Below are positions 8,054-16,101 of a stretch of DNA of 30,909 nt, one piece after another (position 1 is the stretch's first letter; the number at the start of each line of letters is the position of its first letter). Origin of the DNA: JBEKDJ01 sp050014415. Its GTDB lineage: Bacteria > Desulfobacterota > BSN033 > UBA1163. The stretch spans positions 1 through 30,909 of the forward strand of contig JBEKDJ010000070.1 in NCBI GenBank assembly GCA_050014415.1, in the 5' to 3' direction. The translations under genes and the position numbers were made by a program. The notes under the pieces are model-generated. The model saw nothing but the letters and a program-made list of their open reading frames with translations. It made no database searches and had not been told where the DNA came from.

Positions 8054-9259
8054 TTAGGACAAAGTGAGTGGTAGTTTGAAAAATCTCTTTCGGGAACGAT
8101 AAGCGGAGAAGATGAAGATCGTGAGGAGGCAGAAGAAGATAGAGATCATGATGAAACTCCAATTGTTAGAACCGGTCAAGTCTTTGGCTTTTCCAACTAG
8201 ATAGGGTGCAACAAGCAAGCCAACGCTCGAGCAAGTGGAGATGACTCCAAATCCTAATCCCACATTTTCTGGTTTTAATACCTCGGGTGGAAGCGAATAG
8301 ATCGGAGCGGGAATCATGGCCGAGAAGATTCCCATCAGGGCGACGAGAAGGAAGAAGGAAGAACTGAAGTTGAAAGAGAATGCCAGAATTGCCAATGCAA
8401 TTCCTCCGATCCCGATGAGCCATTCCTGATGCCTGAATCGGTCTACCAAATATCCGATGGGACCACTGAAGAGTAGAGAACCCAAAAGGGGAATCGCAAT
8501 AAGGAGGCCGCTTTGTTCGAGTGTATAGCCCCTCTGGAGAAAAAGATGAGGCGCAAATGTGGCAAACGAAGTAAAGGCAGCATTGAACCAGAGCCAAGAA
8601 AAGCCCACAAACCAGATTGGCCATCCCATCTCTTGCAGTGATTTCTGAATATTGAGCGGTTTGCCCTCTTCTTTTTCTCGTGAAGGGGGCAATCTGTAGA
8701 GGATTAAAAAGAGAATCGATGTAATGAGCAAATAGATGCCGGTTAATAAAATAGGGATGCGCCACCCCCAGAGCTCGCCCATTCTTCCAAAGAGTGTAAA
8801 GCAGATGACCGATCCGAGGGGGAGACCGGTATTGTATAAACCCATTGCTAAACCTAATTCCCTATCCCGAAACCATTGAGAAAGCAGTTTCGGAAGGAAA
8901 ATGGAAAGGGTGATGGCACCAATTCCGCAAATGATTCTTCCCAACCATAGGATTCGGAGGTCCATCCCTAATCCGACAAGTACGGTCCCTCCGATCATCA
9001 TAAGGAAGCAACCTGCTGCCAGAGGCCTCATTCCATAGCGGTCTGAGAGAAATCCGCCTAAAAGGGAGATAAAGAGGCCGGGGAGGGAGAAAAGGCTCAT
9101 CAGGAGACCGGATTGGGCATAAGTTAGATGGAGTTCCGAAAGGATTAGAGGAAGGAGGGGTGGGATGGATTGGAAAATGAGTGTGAAAGCCAGAATGGAT
9201 AGATAGACTATGCCCAGGATCACCCAACGATAGCTTGCGACTTGATCACCTCTTTCCAA
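8054..9259 (-). CDS. MFS transporter, 12 predicted helices
   Basis: This roughly 401-aa protein (from TTG 9259) is an almost continuous series of hydrophobic segments typical of the major facilitator superfamily. The loop after helix 2 reads GGFLSDRYGMRPLA, the MFS motif A, and a related PIGYLVDRFRHQ sits at the half-way repeat. It probably moves a small organic anion across the inner membrane; the substrate is not evident. The reading frame extends upstream to TTG 9313, but that start has no ribosome site and would overlap the DUF434 gene by 68 bp. TTG 9259 has AGAGAGG 5 nt upstream and gives a 14-bp overlap with the upstream DUF434 gene, implying translational coupling. Confidence 0.85.
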   Translation of the reverse strand: MERGDQVASYRWVILGIVYLSILAFTLIFQSIPPLLPLILSELHLTYAQSGLLMSLFSLPGLFISLLGGFLSDRYGMRPLAAGCFLMMIGGTVLVGLGMDLRILWLGRIICGIGAITLSIFLPKLLSQWFRDRELGLAMGLYNTGLPLGSVICFTLFGRMGELWGWRIPILLTGIYLLITSILFLILYRLPPSREKEEGKPLNIQKSLQEMGWPIWFVGFSWLWFNAAFTSFATFAPHLFLQRGYTLEQSGLLIAIPLLGSLLFSGPIGYLVDRFRHQEWLIGIGGIALAILAFSFNFSSSFFLLVALMGIFSAMIPAPIYSLPPEVLKPENVGLGFGVISTCSSVGLLVAPYLVGKAKDLTGSNNWSFIMISIFFCLLTIFIFSAYRSRKRFFKLPLTLS

Positions 9260-9968
9260 TGGAGCCTCTCTTCCTCCTCCACCTGATGAAAGGTTGGGTC
9301 GCTGCTCCGGCAAAGCTGGAGCGGAGCTGCAAATTCCTCAAGATATTCCCTGCCAGATCTACTACTTCCCCGGATTGATCAATGATGGCTGTATCACTGG
9401 TCGCGATCACTCCTGGAAACCCAATCAGAATCTTCTCCGGGACCTTCACGGCAATGGCATCCCCTAGAAGATTCTCTCTCTTTAACTTATTTCTGACCTC
9501 CTGGGCCAATTCCCCGCTCTTGCTGATCGGGGCGTCGAAGAGGAAGAGAGTCTGTCGGGGCTTCACTTTTTTCAAAAGATTGACGATCAATTGGATGGCT
9601 TCTCCTGTTGTTTCCGTCTTCTTGAAGCTTCCGGAAAGGCCGGAGATATCTCTTACAAAACCATCATCTGCAAGAACCAGAGGCCTACCGGAGAGTCCAG
9701 CTTCAATGGTAATCACAGTATTGTGACCATCGATGGCAAGATTCTTATTCTGGATTTCCTTGATTGGAATCAGCTTCTTCTGTCTTGCCTTTGAATCTGC
9801 ACTTGAAAAGACTCCCCGATGAAGAAGATGACGCTCATCAAAAGTCAGTCCATATCGATTCCCTACCAGTTCTAGCACAGCTTTTCTGGGATATCCCCGA
9901 TTGAGAAGGTAGCGAAAGTCTTCCGCAGATTTTTGGATGTCCTCGAATTTGGGTTTTGTTTTATTCAT
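9246..9968 (-). CDS. DUF434-type protein of unknown function
   Basis: This 240-aa protein (from ATG 9968) resembles DUF434 proteins: an N-terminal helical part (SAEDFRYLLNRGYPRKAVLELVGNRYGL) followed by a nuclease-like alpha/beta part with conserved acidic residues (AIDGHNTVITIE, LVLADDGFVRD, LFLFDAPISKSGELA, GVIATSDTAIID). The scattered Asp residues recall PIN/NYN-like or other metal-dependent RNases, but this is only an impression. The preceding TTG 10007 has no ribosome site. ATG 9968 has TATAAT ending 6 nt before it, which points to a leaderless mRNA. It is cotranscribed with the MFS gene. No signal peptide or membrane segment is visible. Confidence 0.75.
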   Translation of the reverse strand: MNKTKPKFEDIQKSAEDFRYLLNRGYPRKAVLELVGNRYGLTFDERHLLHRGVFSSADSKARQKKLIPIKEIQNKNLAIDGHNTVITIEAGLSGRPLVLADDGFVRDISGLSGSFKKTETTGEAIQLIVNLLKKVKPRQTLFLFDAPISKSGELAQEVRNKLKRENLLGDAIAVKVPEKILIGFPGVIATSDTAIIDQSGEVVDLAGNILRNLQLRSSFAGAATQPFIRWRRKRGSIGKR

Positions 9969-9974
9969 GAGGCC

Positions 9975-9980
9975 ATTATA
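9975..9980 (-). promoter_or_regulatory. -10 element for a leaderless DUF434 mRNA
   Basis: On the minus strand TATAAT is followed by GGCCTC and then the ATG at 9968. Transcription beginning about 7 nt after the hexamer would start at the A of ATG. No ribosome site is possible in that spacing. No convincing -35 hexamer was seen. Confidence 0.45.
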
Positions 9981-10069
9981 GCCTAAAATATCACAAAGGC
10001 TAACCAAATATTATTTGACTGATAGTCTATCATTTAGTACATTTCTAATAACCCATTGGGAGGGAATAA

Positions 10070-10195
10070 TCATAAAGTTTTCGGAAGGGCGGGTGGGGAA
10101 GAGTATTTGTGGTCCGACTTAAAGATGATGACGTCATCCCAGGATGCATTGAGAGGTTTGCTGAAGAGAAGAGGATAGCAGTTGGGCAAGAATGG
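10070..10195 (+). pseudogene. truncated, frameshifted copy of the PPC/DUF296 gene
   Basis: This stretch aligns base for base with the first ~130 bp of the intact PPC/DUF296 gene at 11955. Both share TCGGAAGGGCGGGT and GAGAGGTTTGCTGAAG. In this copy the start codon is ATA, one extra A occurs at about 10099-10100, and homology ends near 10195, just before the next gene's leader. After the frameshift it reads RVFVVRLKDDDVIPGCIERF, against RVFVIRLEDGDIIPECIERF in the intact gene. It is therefore an old broken duplicate lying 1.88 kb upstream of the intact gene, with the DUF4139-like gene between. Confidence 0.8.
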
Positions 10196-10239
10196 CATGT
10201 AACAAACGGAAGACATCACTGATTAAGGAGGGGATTAAT

Positions 10240-11919
10240 ATGTTGAAAAAGAACCGGGTAGGAATTGGTTTGCTGGTTTTTGCATGTTTTGTCTTCTTAT
10301 TCTTTCCGATAGTTGGTTCAGCACAAGATACTTCATTTCCTGTATTAAACACAAAAGCAAAGAACATCGCGGTTTTTAAGAATGGGCTGGGATTTTTCAT
10401 GAGAGAGGGAACGGTTCGTTTAAACGACGGATGGGCTGTCACCGAATATATACCGAATGCATCTTTGGGCTCTCTATGGATCGGTTCTTTGGACAAAGAC
10501 ACTATTTTGGAAGAGGTGATCGGCTTTAAAGAGGATGTTCAGAGATCTTTTGAGGCCATTTCTATAGAAGAATTGCTTGCGTCGAATATCGGGAAGAAGG
10601 TGAAAATAACCTATAGCGATAAAATTATTGAAGGGACGATTAAATCCGTACCGGAGGCCAGAGAACCTGAGAAGGGTGATGGAAGTGGAATCGATTATAG
10701 CAGAAACGTTTACGATTCCCGCTTACAACCCAAATTGGCTGCGATTGTGATCCTCGATACTGGAGACGGTGAGGTGGTTCTAAACAAAAGTAATATCTCG
10801 AAGATCGAATTCCCTAAAGGTTTTTCTGCCAGTTATTTGGGCAAAGAGAAAGCGAAAAGGATAAAGTTCAAGGTAGCAACCTCAAAGAAAGAAGCCCACC
10901 TCGGTTTGTCCTATCTTCAAAAAGGCATTAGCTGGGTTCCCAGTTATTTGATCAATCTTGAAGATTCCAAAAAGGCACGAATTACCATGAAAGCCACTCT
11001 GATTAATGATGCGGAGGATCTCGAGAACGTGGACTTCTTCTTTGTGGTCGGCTATCCCAATTTTTTGTACGCGGATGTTCTGTCCCCTATGGCCCTGGAA
11101 GAATCTATTACTCAGTTCATACAGACCTTAAGAAGAGAGGGCAGACCGGAAGATGCCGGAGGGATGATTGCCATTACAAGGCAAAGGGCTGATTTTAGAG
11201 AAAGCGGGACACTGTCCAACCTGGATTACGGTTATGAGACAATCAAAGGACTTCCAGGTGAAGCGGAAGAGGATCTTTTCCTCTATCACAAGGAAAAGAT
11301 TAGCATCAAGAAGGGTGAACGGGCCTATTATCCCATCTTTTTTGATGAGGTTGATTATAAACATATCTATGAGTGGGAAATACCCGATACGATTAACGTT
11401 GACCCGCGGGGATATCAACGCTCAGAACAGGAAAAAAAGGAAAAGGAAAACGTCTGGCATTCAATCCAATTGACAAACTCTACAAGTTATCCCTGGACGA
11501 CAGCTCCGGCTTTTGTAGTCAGCGGATGGAAACCCCTTGCACAGGATACCATCAACTATACTCCTAAAAACGCAAAAACCAATTTGAAATTGACTGTTGC
11601 CACGGATGTAAAACATGACCGACATGAGTTTGAAATAGAGAGACAACGGGATGTAAAGATTTATAACTACAATTATGATCTTGTCACGGTCAAAGGTGAA
11701 CTCAGTATTAAGAACCATAAAAATAAGGAGATCACCATGGAAATTAAGAAGAGGCTGACCGGAGAAACGATTGAAGCAAGTCATAACGGAAAGATAGAAA
11801 AGGCCGCTGAAGGACTGAGAGGTGTTAACCAGAATTCTTCCATTTCGTGGGAAATACCTCTTATAGCAGGTGAAGAGATTAATGTAACCTATAAGTACAA
11901 GGTGTACATCACCCGGTGA
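10240..11919 (+). CDS. secreted protein with DUF4139-like C-terminal region
   Basis: This 559-aa protein starts at ATG 10240, with a strong AAGGAGGGG 6 nt upstream. Residues 1-28 form a classical Sec signal (basic MLKKNR, a long hydrophobic core, cleavage after VGSA). The mature protein is beta-rich. The segment LGLSYLQKGISWVPSYLIN, followed by ATLINDAEDLENVDFFFVVG, resembles the core of DUF4139 (mucoidy inhibitor MuiA-like) proteins. The C-terminus (KITYKYKV-like, INVTYKYKVYI) matches their typical ending. The function of this family is unknown. The protein is probably periplasmic or surface-exposed; no C-terminal anchor or lipobox was seen. The gene lies between two copies of the PPC/DUF296 5' end, so it may have arrived through a duplication or insertion. 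Confidence 0.75.
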   Translation: MLKKNRVGIGLLVFACFVFLFFPIVGSAQDTSFPVLNTKAKNIAVFKNGLGFFMREGTVRLNDGWAVTEYIPNASLGSLWIGSLDKDTILEEVIGFKEDVQRSFEAISIEELLASNIGKKVKITYSDKIIEGTIKSVPEAREPEKGDGSGIDYSRNVYDSRLQPKLAAIVILDTGDGEVVLNKSNISKIEFPKGFSASYLGKEKAKRIKFKVATSKKEAHLGLSYLQKGISWVPSYLINLEDSKKARITMKATLINDAEDLENVDFFFVVGYPNFLYADVLSPMALEESITQFIQTLRREGRPEDAGGMIAITRQRADFRESGTLSNLDYGYETIKGLPGEAEEDLFLYHKEKISIKKGERAYYPIFFDEVDYKHIYEWEIPDTINVDPRGYQRSEQEKKEKENVWHSIQLTNSTSYPWTTAPAFVVSGWKPLAQDTINYTPKNAKTNLKLTVATDVKHDRHEFEIERQRDVKIYNYNYDLVTVKGELSIKNHKNKEITMEIKKRLTGETIEASHNGKIEKAAEGLRGVNQNSSISWEIPLIAGEEINVTYKYKVYITR

Positions 11920-11954
11920 TACCTGAATTTGTACATCAACGAAGGAGTCTTATC

Positions 11955-12476
11955 ATGAAAGCTTCGGAAGGGCGGGTAGGGAGAGTGTTTGTGATTAGGT
12001 TGGAGGATGGGGACATCATTCCCGAATGCATCGAGAGGTTTGCTGAAGCAAAGAAGATTTCGGTCGGACAAGTTATCATGATCGGCGGCGTGGGAGAGGG
12101 ACAGGTAGTCGTTGGGCCGCGACGTTCGAACGAAATCCCCCCTGAACCCATGCTTGTGCCCGTCGATGGAGCTCATGAGTTAATGGGTGTGGGAGTAGTG
12201 GCTCCTGACAGGACCGGTAAGCCTATACTACACATGCATGCATCGTTAGGCAGATCTGGAAAGGCAACAACTGGATGCCTTCGACCGGGCGTTTCCACAT
12301 GGACGGTCGTAGAAGTCATCATCTTTGAGATACTGGGCACGAGTGCAGTTCGTGATTTGGACGAAAAGACTCATTTCGAGCTTCTGCAGATTGGAGAAAC
12401 CTCTAAGTCTGCCCAAGGACTTATTGCCCCGTCAGTACAAAAGAGATTTAGAAGAAATAGGAAAAAGATACGTTGA
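11955..12476 (+). CDS. PPC/DUF296-domain protein
   Basis: This 173-aa protein belongs to the PPC (plant and prokaryote conserved, DUF296) family. It has the start GRVFVIRLEDGDIIPECIERFAE (written here only in part: VFVIRLEDGD, ECIERFAE), GGVGEGQVVVGPRR and the metal-binding HMHASLGR (His93, His95). The usual third ligand in a GGHL motif is replaced here by Cys (TTGCLRPG). Bacterial PPC proteins form trimers, and their role is unclear; some plant versions bind AT-rich DNA. ATG 11955 is preceded by AAGGAG, and the frame extends upstream without a better start. The selenocysteine glutaredoxin gene begins 68 bp downstream, so the two may be cotranscribed. Confidence 0.85.
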   Translation: MKASEGRVGRVFVIRLEDGDIIPECIERFAEAKKISVGQVIMIGGVGEGQVVVGPRRSNEIPPEPMLVPVDGAHELMGVGVVAPDRTGKPILHMHASLGRSGKATTGCLRPGVSTWTVVEVIIFEILGTSAVRDLDEKTHFELLQIGETSKSAQGLIAPSVQKRFRRNRKKIR

Positions 12477-12544
12477 CAATTGGAATAAGATGTGTGTAAA
12501 AATGAAATATGAGGCCAATGAATAGACAACAAGGAGGAATCATC

Positions 12545-12805
12545 ATGGCAACAGAAGAAATTAAGGTTTATTCGACTCCCACTTGACCTTATTGCAAGAT
12601 GGCGAAAGAGTTTCTTTCGCAGAAGGGCTACAAATTTACGGAATATGATGTGACCAAAGACAGAGCAGCATTGGATGAGATGGTAAAGATGTCTGGAGTT
12701 CGGAGCGTTCCGGTGATTGTGGCCTGCAATGAAGTGATGGTTGGGTTTGAGCGAACCAGATTGGAACAGATGCTGAGCTGCATCAAACAAAGATCAGAGG
12801 TTTAG
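12545..12805 (+). CDS. selenocysteine-containing glutaredoxin/NrdH-like protein (in-frame TGA)
   Basis: The reading frame starts at ATG 12545, with AAGGAGG upstream, and runs MATEEIKVYSTPT-TGA-PYCKMAKEF onward to TAG 12803. The TGA at 12584-12586 falls exactly on the first Cys of the glutaredoxin C-P-Y-C redox motif, giving U-P-Y-C. The downstream part is fully glutaredoxin-like: KGYKFTEYDVTKDRAALDEM, the cis-Pro loop VRSVPVIV, and GFERTRLEQML. With Sec read through, the protein is 86 aa, the normal length. A perfect 8-bp hairpin with a G-starting loop lies 23 nt after the TGA, as bacterial SECIS elements require. A standard gene call would start at ATG 12599 and lose the active site. It needs the selA/B/C/D machinery elsewhere in the genome. 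Likely role: thiol reduction in the cytoplasm. Confidence 0.85.
12602..12620 (+). promoter_or_regulatory. bacterial SECIS-like hairpin
   Basis: GCGAAAGA (12602-12609) and TCTTTCGC (12613-12620) are perfectly complementary, with the loop GTT (12610-12612). The loop begins with G and starts 23 nt after the TGA codon. The UGA-to-loop distance and a G at the head of the apical loop are the main features of bacterial SECIS elements read by SelB. Confidence 0.75.
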
Positions 12806-12809
12806 GTTG

Positions 12810-12846
12810 AGGTTAAGATTCTAAGTCTTCACCCTTAACCTTTTTT
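12810..12846 (+). terminator. Rho-independent terminator of the glutaredoxin gene
   Basis: AGGTTAAG (12810-12817) pairs with CTTAACCT (12834-12841) and is followed by six T residues (12841-12846). It lies 4 bp after the glutaredoxin stop. Further AAGGTC/GACCTT complementarity at about 12848-12892 may end uvrA transcription from the other side. Confidence 0.75.
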
Positions 12847-12872
12847 CAAGGTCAGGGTTTTCGGCTTTAACT

Positions 12873-15644
12873 TTAGCCTAAATCTCGACCTTCTTTGTTT
12901 GTTCTTCTTCTTAAGAACTGCCCTGTATAAGATTCTTTCGAGGACATGATTGTTTCAAGGTCGCCTTCTACGACGATCCTTCCTCCTTGCTCGCCCCCTT
13001 CCGGGCCCAAGTCGATGATGTAGTCTGCACATCGAACGAGGTCGAGGTTGTGTTCGATGACGACAAGGGAATGGCCACGGGATAGAAGCTTCTGAAAGGT
13101 TGAGAGGAGGAGTTCGACGTCGGCCATATGAAGCCCCGTGGTCGGTTCGTCGAAGATGAAGAGGTTGTTTCCCCTGCCGCCTTGCCCGATGTGCTGGGCC
13201 AGTTTCAGTCGTTGCGATTCTCCGCCGCTCAGTGTATTGGTGGATTGGCCAAGCATGAGATAGCCTAAACCCACATCCCTTAAGATCTGGAGTCTTGAGA
13301 CGATCCGAGGATGGTCTTGAAAGAATACCGTGGCCTCATCCACCGTCATGTTCAGGACGTCCGAAATATTCTTGTCATGGTATTGAATCTTGAGAACCTC
13401 GGGCCGGAACCTTTTCCCTTCACACGCCTCACAGGTGACGATAACATCCTCCAGAAATAGCATGTCAAGGACTTGGAATCCCGCGCCCTGACAGGTCTCA
13501 CATCGACCTCCCTCTGTATTAAAAGAGAAATGGCGAGGTTTGAGCCCATTCTTTTTGGCCTCTCGGGTGCGGGTAAAGAGGTCTCGGATCTCTCCGAAGA
13601 CCTTAATATAGGTGGCTGAATTGGATCGAAGGCTTTTACCTATGGGAGATTGGTCCACGAGGATAAGATCGTCGATCTGTTCCAAACCTTCGATGGAGGT
13701 AAAAGCGCCTTTTTCGAATTCTGCATTCCCATTTTCCTTTGCTCCGGCATAAAGGACGTTGTGTACCAGGGTCGTTTTTCCAGCACCAGAGACCCCTGTG
13801 ATACAGACCAGCATGCCCAGGGGAATCCTGACATCTACCCCTTTGAGGTTGTGTTCCCGAGCATCATGGATCGTGATCCATCCCCTTGGTTTTCGATGAG
13901 GCCATTTGATAAGTGGGGAGTTTTCATTGGTCAAATATCGGGCCGTGATGGAGTCCTGATTTTTCAGAAAGGATGCGATTTCTCCCTGAAAGACGACCTC
14001 TCCTCCCTGCCTTCCGGCACCTGGACCGAGATCGATGACCGCATCGGCTGCCCTGATCATATCAGGATCATGTTCCACGACAACGACCGTGTTTCCACCC
14101 TTTCGCAGCGCTTGGAGTGATCGGAGAAGACGGTGGGTATCCCTCGCATGGAGGCCAATGCTTGGCTCATCCAACACATAGAGGGTATCGGTCAAGGCCG
14201 AGCCCAGTGCCCTTGCCAAAGTGATCCGCTGATATTCGCCACTGGAGAGGGTCCGGGTTTGACGCGAGAGCGTGAGATATCCCAAACCCACATCAACCAT
14301 GAATCCGATCCGATCGGTGATCTCTTTCAGCAGACGCTGTGCCACTCTCTTTCTAAAGTCTTCGATAGGCAAGTCTTTGAAGAAGATGTGGAGGTCGGCA
14401 ATGGGCAGGTCACAAAGCTCGGCAATCTGCTTTCCGGCCACCCGGACGTTGAGGGCTTCTTCTTTGAGTCGGGTATTGTGGCAGATGGGGCAAGGCGTAT
14501 AAGCTCGGTATTTGCTGAGAAAGACCCTGTAATGGACTTTATATCGTTTGCCCTCCATCCAATCGAAGAATCCCTTCAGGCCGATAAATTCCCCTTTTCC
14601 ATTAAGAAGGATCTCTTTCTGATCGGGCCGTAGCTCTTCAAACGGCTTTTCAGTTGGGATCCGGTGCCGGCGACACGCTCCCCACAGGTATTCATAGAGA
14701 TCTTCATAGGCGGGCGTATTCCATGGAGAGAAAGGCCTCTGCTTCAATGACTTCTTTGGATCCGGGATGACCTTTTGCCAGTCAATCCCGATCACCCTTC
14801 CAAAACCTTGACAGGTAGGGCAGGCTCCAATGGGACTATTGAAGGAGAAGAGAAGAGGTTGAGGCTCTGAAAAACTCCTTCCACATTGATTACATGAGAA
14901 GCTCCGATTGAAGACCATTCGGTCGCCCTCTTCGCCAATCGCTTCGACTTTGCCGTTACCAAAAAGGAACCCATTCTGAATCGCCTCTGCGAGCCTCGGC
15001 CTATCTTTCTCTTCGGCGGTGAGCCTGTCAATGAGAAGGGAGAGGCAACGGCGGTTTTCGATAATGGAGAAGGGAAGGACTGTGAGGTCCAGGATCTCTC
15101 CTGCTTCCCAGATTCGATAGTAGCCATTCTTGATGAGGTCCTTCACCTTTGAATCGATCGCTTCACCTTCCGCGAGTGAGATCGAGCTGATGATGTAGAT
15201 CCTCTTCCCCTGATATTGACCCAGGATCTTCTCAACGACGTTTTCGATGGTATCCCCTGAGACTCTGGTTTGGCACTGGGGGCAGAAAACCTCTCCAATC
15301 TTGGCGAAAAGGAGCCTTAGGTAGTCGTAGATCTCGGAGGCTGTCCCAACCGTAGATCGGGCATTCTTCACTGCATTTCTCTGTTCAATGGCGATGGCCG
15401 GAGGGATGCCGTGAACGGCCTCTACGTCGGGACGATCCATCTTTTCGAGGAACTGCCGGGCGTATGTTGAAAGTGATTCAATATATCGCCTCTGGCCTTC
15501 GGCGAAGAGGGTGTCGAAGGCCAGGGTTGACTTGCCGGAACCGGATACACCTGTGATGACCGTCATCTTTCCCCTTGGGATTTGGCAGTTGATGTTCTTG
15601 AGATTGTGGGATTTGGCGCCGACAATCTCGATACATTTTTCCAT
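12873..15644 (-). CDS. uvrA: excinuclease ABC subunit A (UvrA)
   Basis: This 923-aa protein is UvrA, the damage-recognition ATPase of nucleotide excision repair. It holds two ABC modules: Walker A GVSGSGKST near residues 32-40 and GVSGAGKTT near 613-621, with signatures TLSSGEYQRI and TLSGGESQRL and Walker B LDEPSIGLH and FDEPTTGLH. Zinc modules CNQCGRSF...CPTCQGFG and CETCQGAG...CEACEGKRF are both complete. The diagnostic QRRYIESLSTYARQFL is near the N-terminus. It is slightly shorter than the usual ~940 aa, ending soon after QFLRRR. The ATG at 15644 fits the family N-terminus. There is no ribosome site; an extended -10 (TGTTATAAT) ends 7 nt before ATG, so the mRNA is probably leaderless. 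It stands alone and is convergent with the glutaredoxin gene. Confidence 0.97.
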   Translation of the reverse strand: MEKCIEIVGAKSHNLKNINCQIPRGKMTVITGVSGSGKSTLAFDTLFAEGQRRYIESLSTYARQFLEKMDRPDVEAVHGIPPAIAIEQRNAVKNARSTVGTASEIYDYLRLLFAKIGEVFCPQCQTRVSGDTIENVVEKILGQYQGKRIYIISSISLAEGEAIDSKVKDLIKNGYYRIWEAGEILDLTVLPFSIIENRRCLSLLIDRLTAEEKDRPRLAEAIQNGFLFGNGKVEAIGEEGDRMVFNRSFSCNQCGRSFSEPQPLLFSFNSPIGACPTCQGFGRVIGIDWQKVIPDPKKSLKQRPFSPWNTPAYEDLYEYLWGACRRHRIPTEKPFEELRPDQKEILLNGKGEFIGLKGFFDWMEGKRYKVHYRVFLSKYRAYTPCPICHNTRLKEEALNVRVAGKQIAELCDLPIADLHIFFKDLPIEDFRKRVAQRLLKEITDRIGFMVDVGLGYLTLSRQTRTLSSGEYQRITLARALGSALTDTLYVLDEPSIGLHARDTHRLLRSLQALRKGGNTVVVVEHDPDMIRAADAVIDLGPGAGRQGGEVVFQGEIASFLKNQDSITARYLTNENSPLIKWPHRKPRGWITIHDAREHNLKGVDVRIPLGMLVCITGVSGAGKTTLVHNVLYAGAKENGNAEFEKGAFTSIEGLEQIDDLILVDQSPIGKSLRSNSATYIKVFGEIRDLFTRTREAKKNGLKPRHFSFNTEGGRCETCQGAGFQVLDMLFLEDVIVTCEACEGKRFRPEVLKIQYHDKNISDVLNMTVDEATVFFQDHPRIVSRLQILRDVGLGYLMLGQSTNTLSGGESQRLKLAQHIGQGGRGNNLFIFDEPTTGLHMADVELLLSTFQKLLSRGHSLVVIEHNLDLVRCADYIIDLGPEGGEQGGRIVVEGDLETIMSSKESYTGQFLRRRTNKEGRDLG

Positions 15645-15651
15645 CGATACA

Positions 15652-15660
15652 ATTATAACA
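15652..15660 (-). promoter_or_regulatory. extended -10 promoter of uvrA (leaderless)
   Basis: On the minus strand TGTTATAAT (an extended -10) is followed by seven bases (TGTATCG) and then the uvrA ATG at 15644. The predicted transcription start falls within a base or two of the A of ATG. No TTGACA-like -35 is visible, which extended -10 promoters do not need. No LexA box was recognised. Confidence 0.5.
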
Positions 15661-15774
15661 TACCAAACTGACTCTGCGGTTCTTTGAATAGGATCTCTCT
15701 GCAGGAGTGATTTGTTTTATCATCTGGGACTTCGGCGAGGTGGCTAGATTTCAACTATCTTTGGATAAACTCTA

Positions 15775-15860
15775 CTAAGATATTTTCTCCAGACCGAGTC
15801 TCCGCATGGGCAAGTAATCCTTCAGTCCCTTGGCAACCATCTTCCACTTGACATTGACCT
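15775..15860 (-). pseudogene. possible C-terminal gene fragment
   Basis: On the minus strand this reads VKVNVKWKMVAKGLKDYLP then MRRLGLEKIS and a TAG stop at 15775-15777. It looks like the end of a real protein, but no start exists and the frame closes just upstream (stop near 15890). It ends where the duplicated promoter segment begins (15860), so it may mark a rearrangement junction. I do not recognise the family. The rest of 15662-15859 holds nothing else I can name. Confidence 0.25.
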
Positions 15861-15889
15861 TGACAAGGGTTGATGACTTGCCGTAGGAT
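15860..15889 (+). promoter_or_regulatory. sigma70-type promoter of duplicated unit, copy 1
   Basis: TTGACA (15860-15865), an 18-nt spacer, then TAGGAT (15884-15889). The copy-2 equivalent at 29243-29272 has TTGACA-N18-TAGAAT, and the flanking bases align (TTGACAAGG at the front and CGTAG around the -10). It would drive the alcohol dehydrogenase at 16322. The stretch 15890-16101 downstream has no recognisable gene. Confidence 0.5.
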
Positions 15890-16101
15890 TAAAAAGTCCC
15901 AAATCATAAAACCTGGTTTCACGCGGTTAGATGCAAAGAAGATTGTAGAGGGTCTTAACGGACTTCATGGGAAACTTGGTTTGTTCTAATCATTTGCTGA
16001 TGCGGCTAAGCGAGATAGTTCATGGATTAATCAGTATATGAATGTAATCTCCAATCATGCGTTTTTTCATCCAGGCAGATTGACCCACGCTCTTCATTGA
16101 A

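Noticed and set aside
9260..9313. Longer N-terminus of the MFS transporter from TTG 9313
   Set aside because: It has no ribosome site and would overlap the DUF434 gene by 68 bp; TTG 9259 has AGAGAGG nearby.
13650..14633. Long plus-strand ORFs opposite uvrA
   Set aside because: They are antisense shadows of uvrA with no family features or ribosome sites.
15873..15986. 37-codon plus-strand ORF (MTCRRIKKSQIIKPGF...) upstream of copy 1
   Set aside because: It starts inside the promoter spacer, is very short, and has no counterpart in copy 2 despite the shared promoter.
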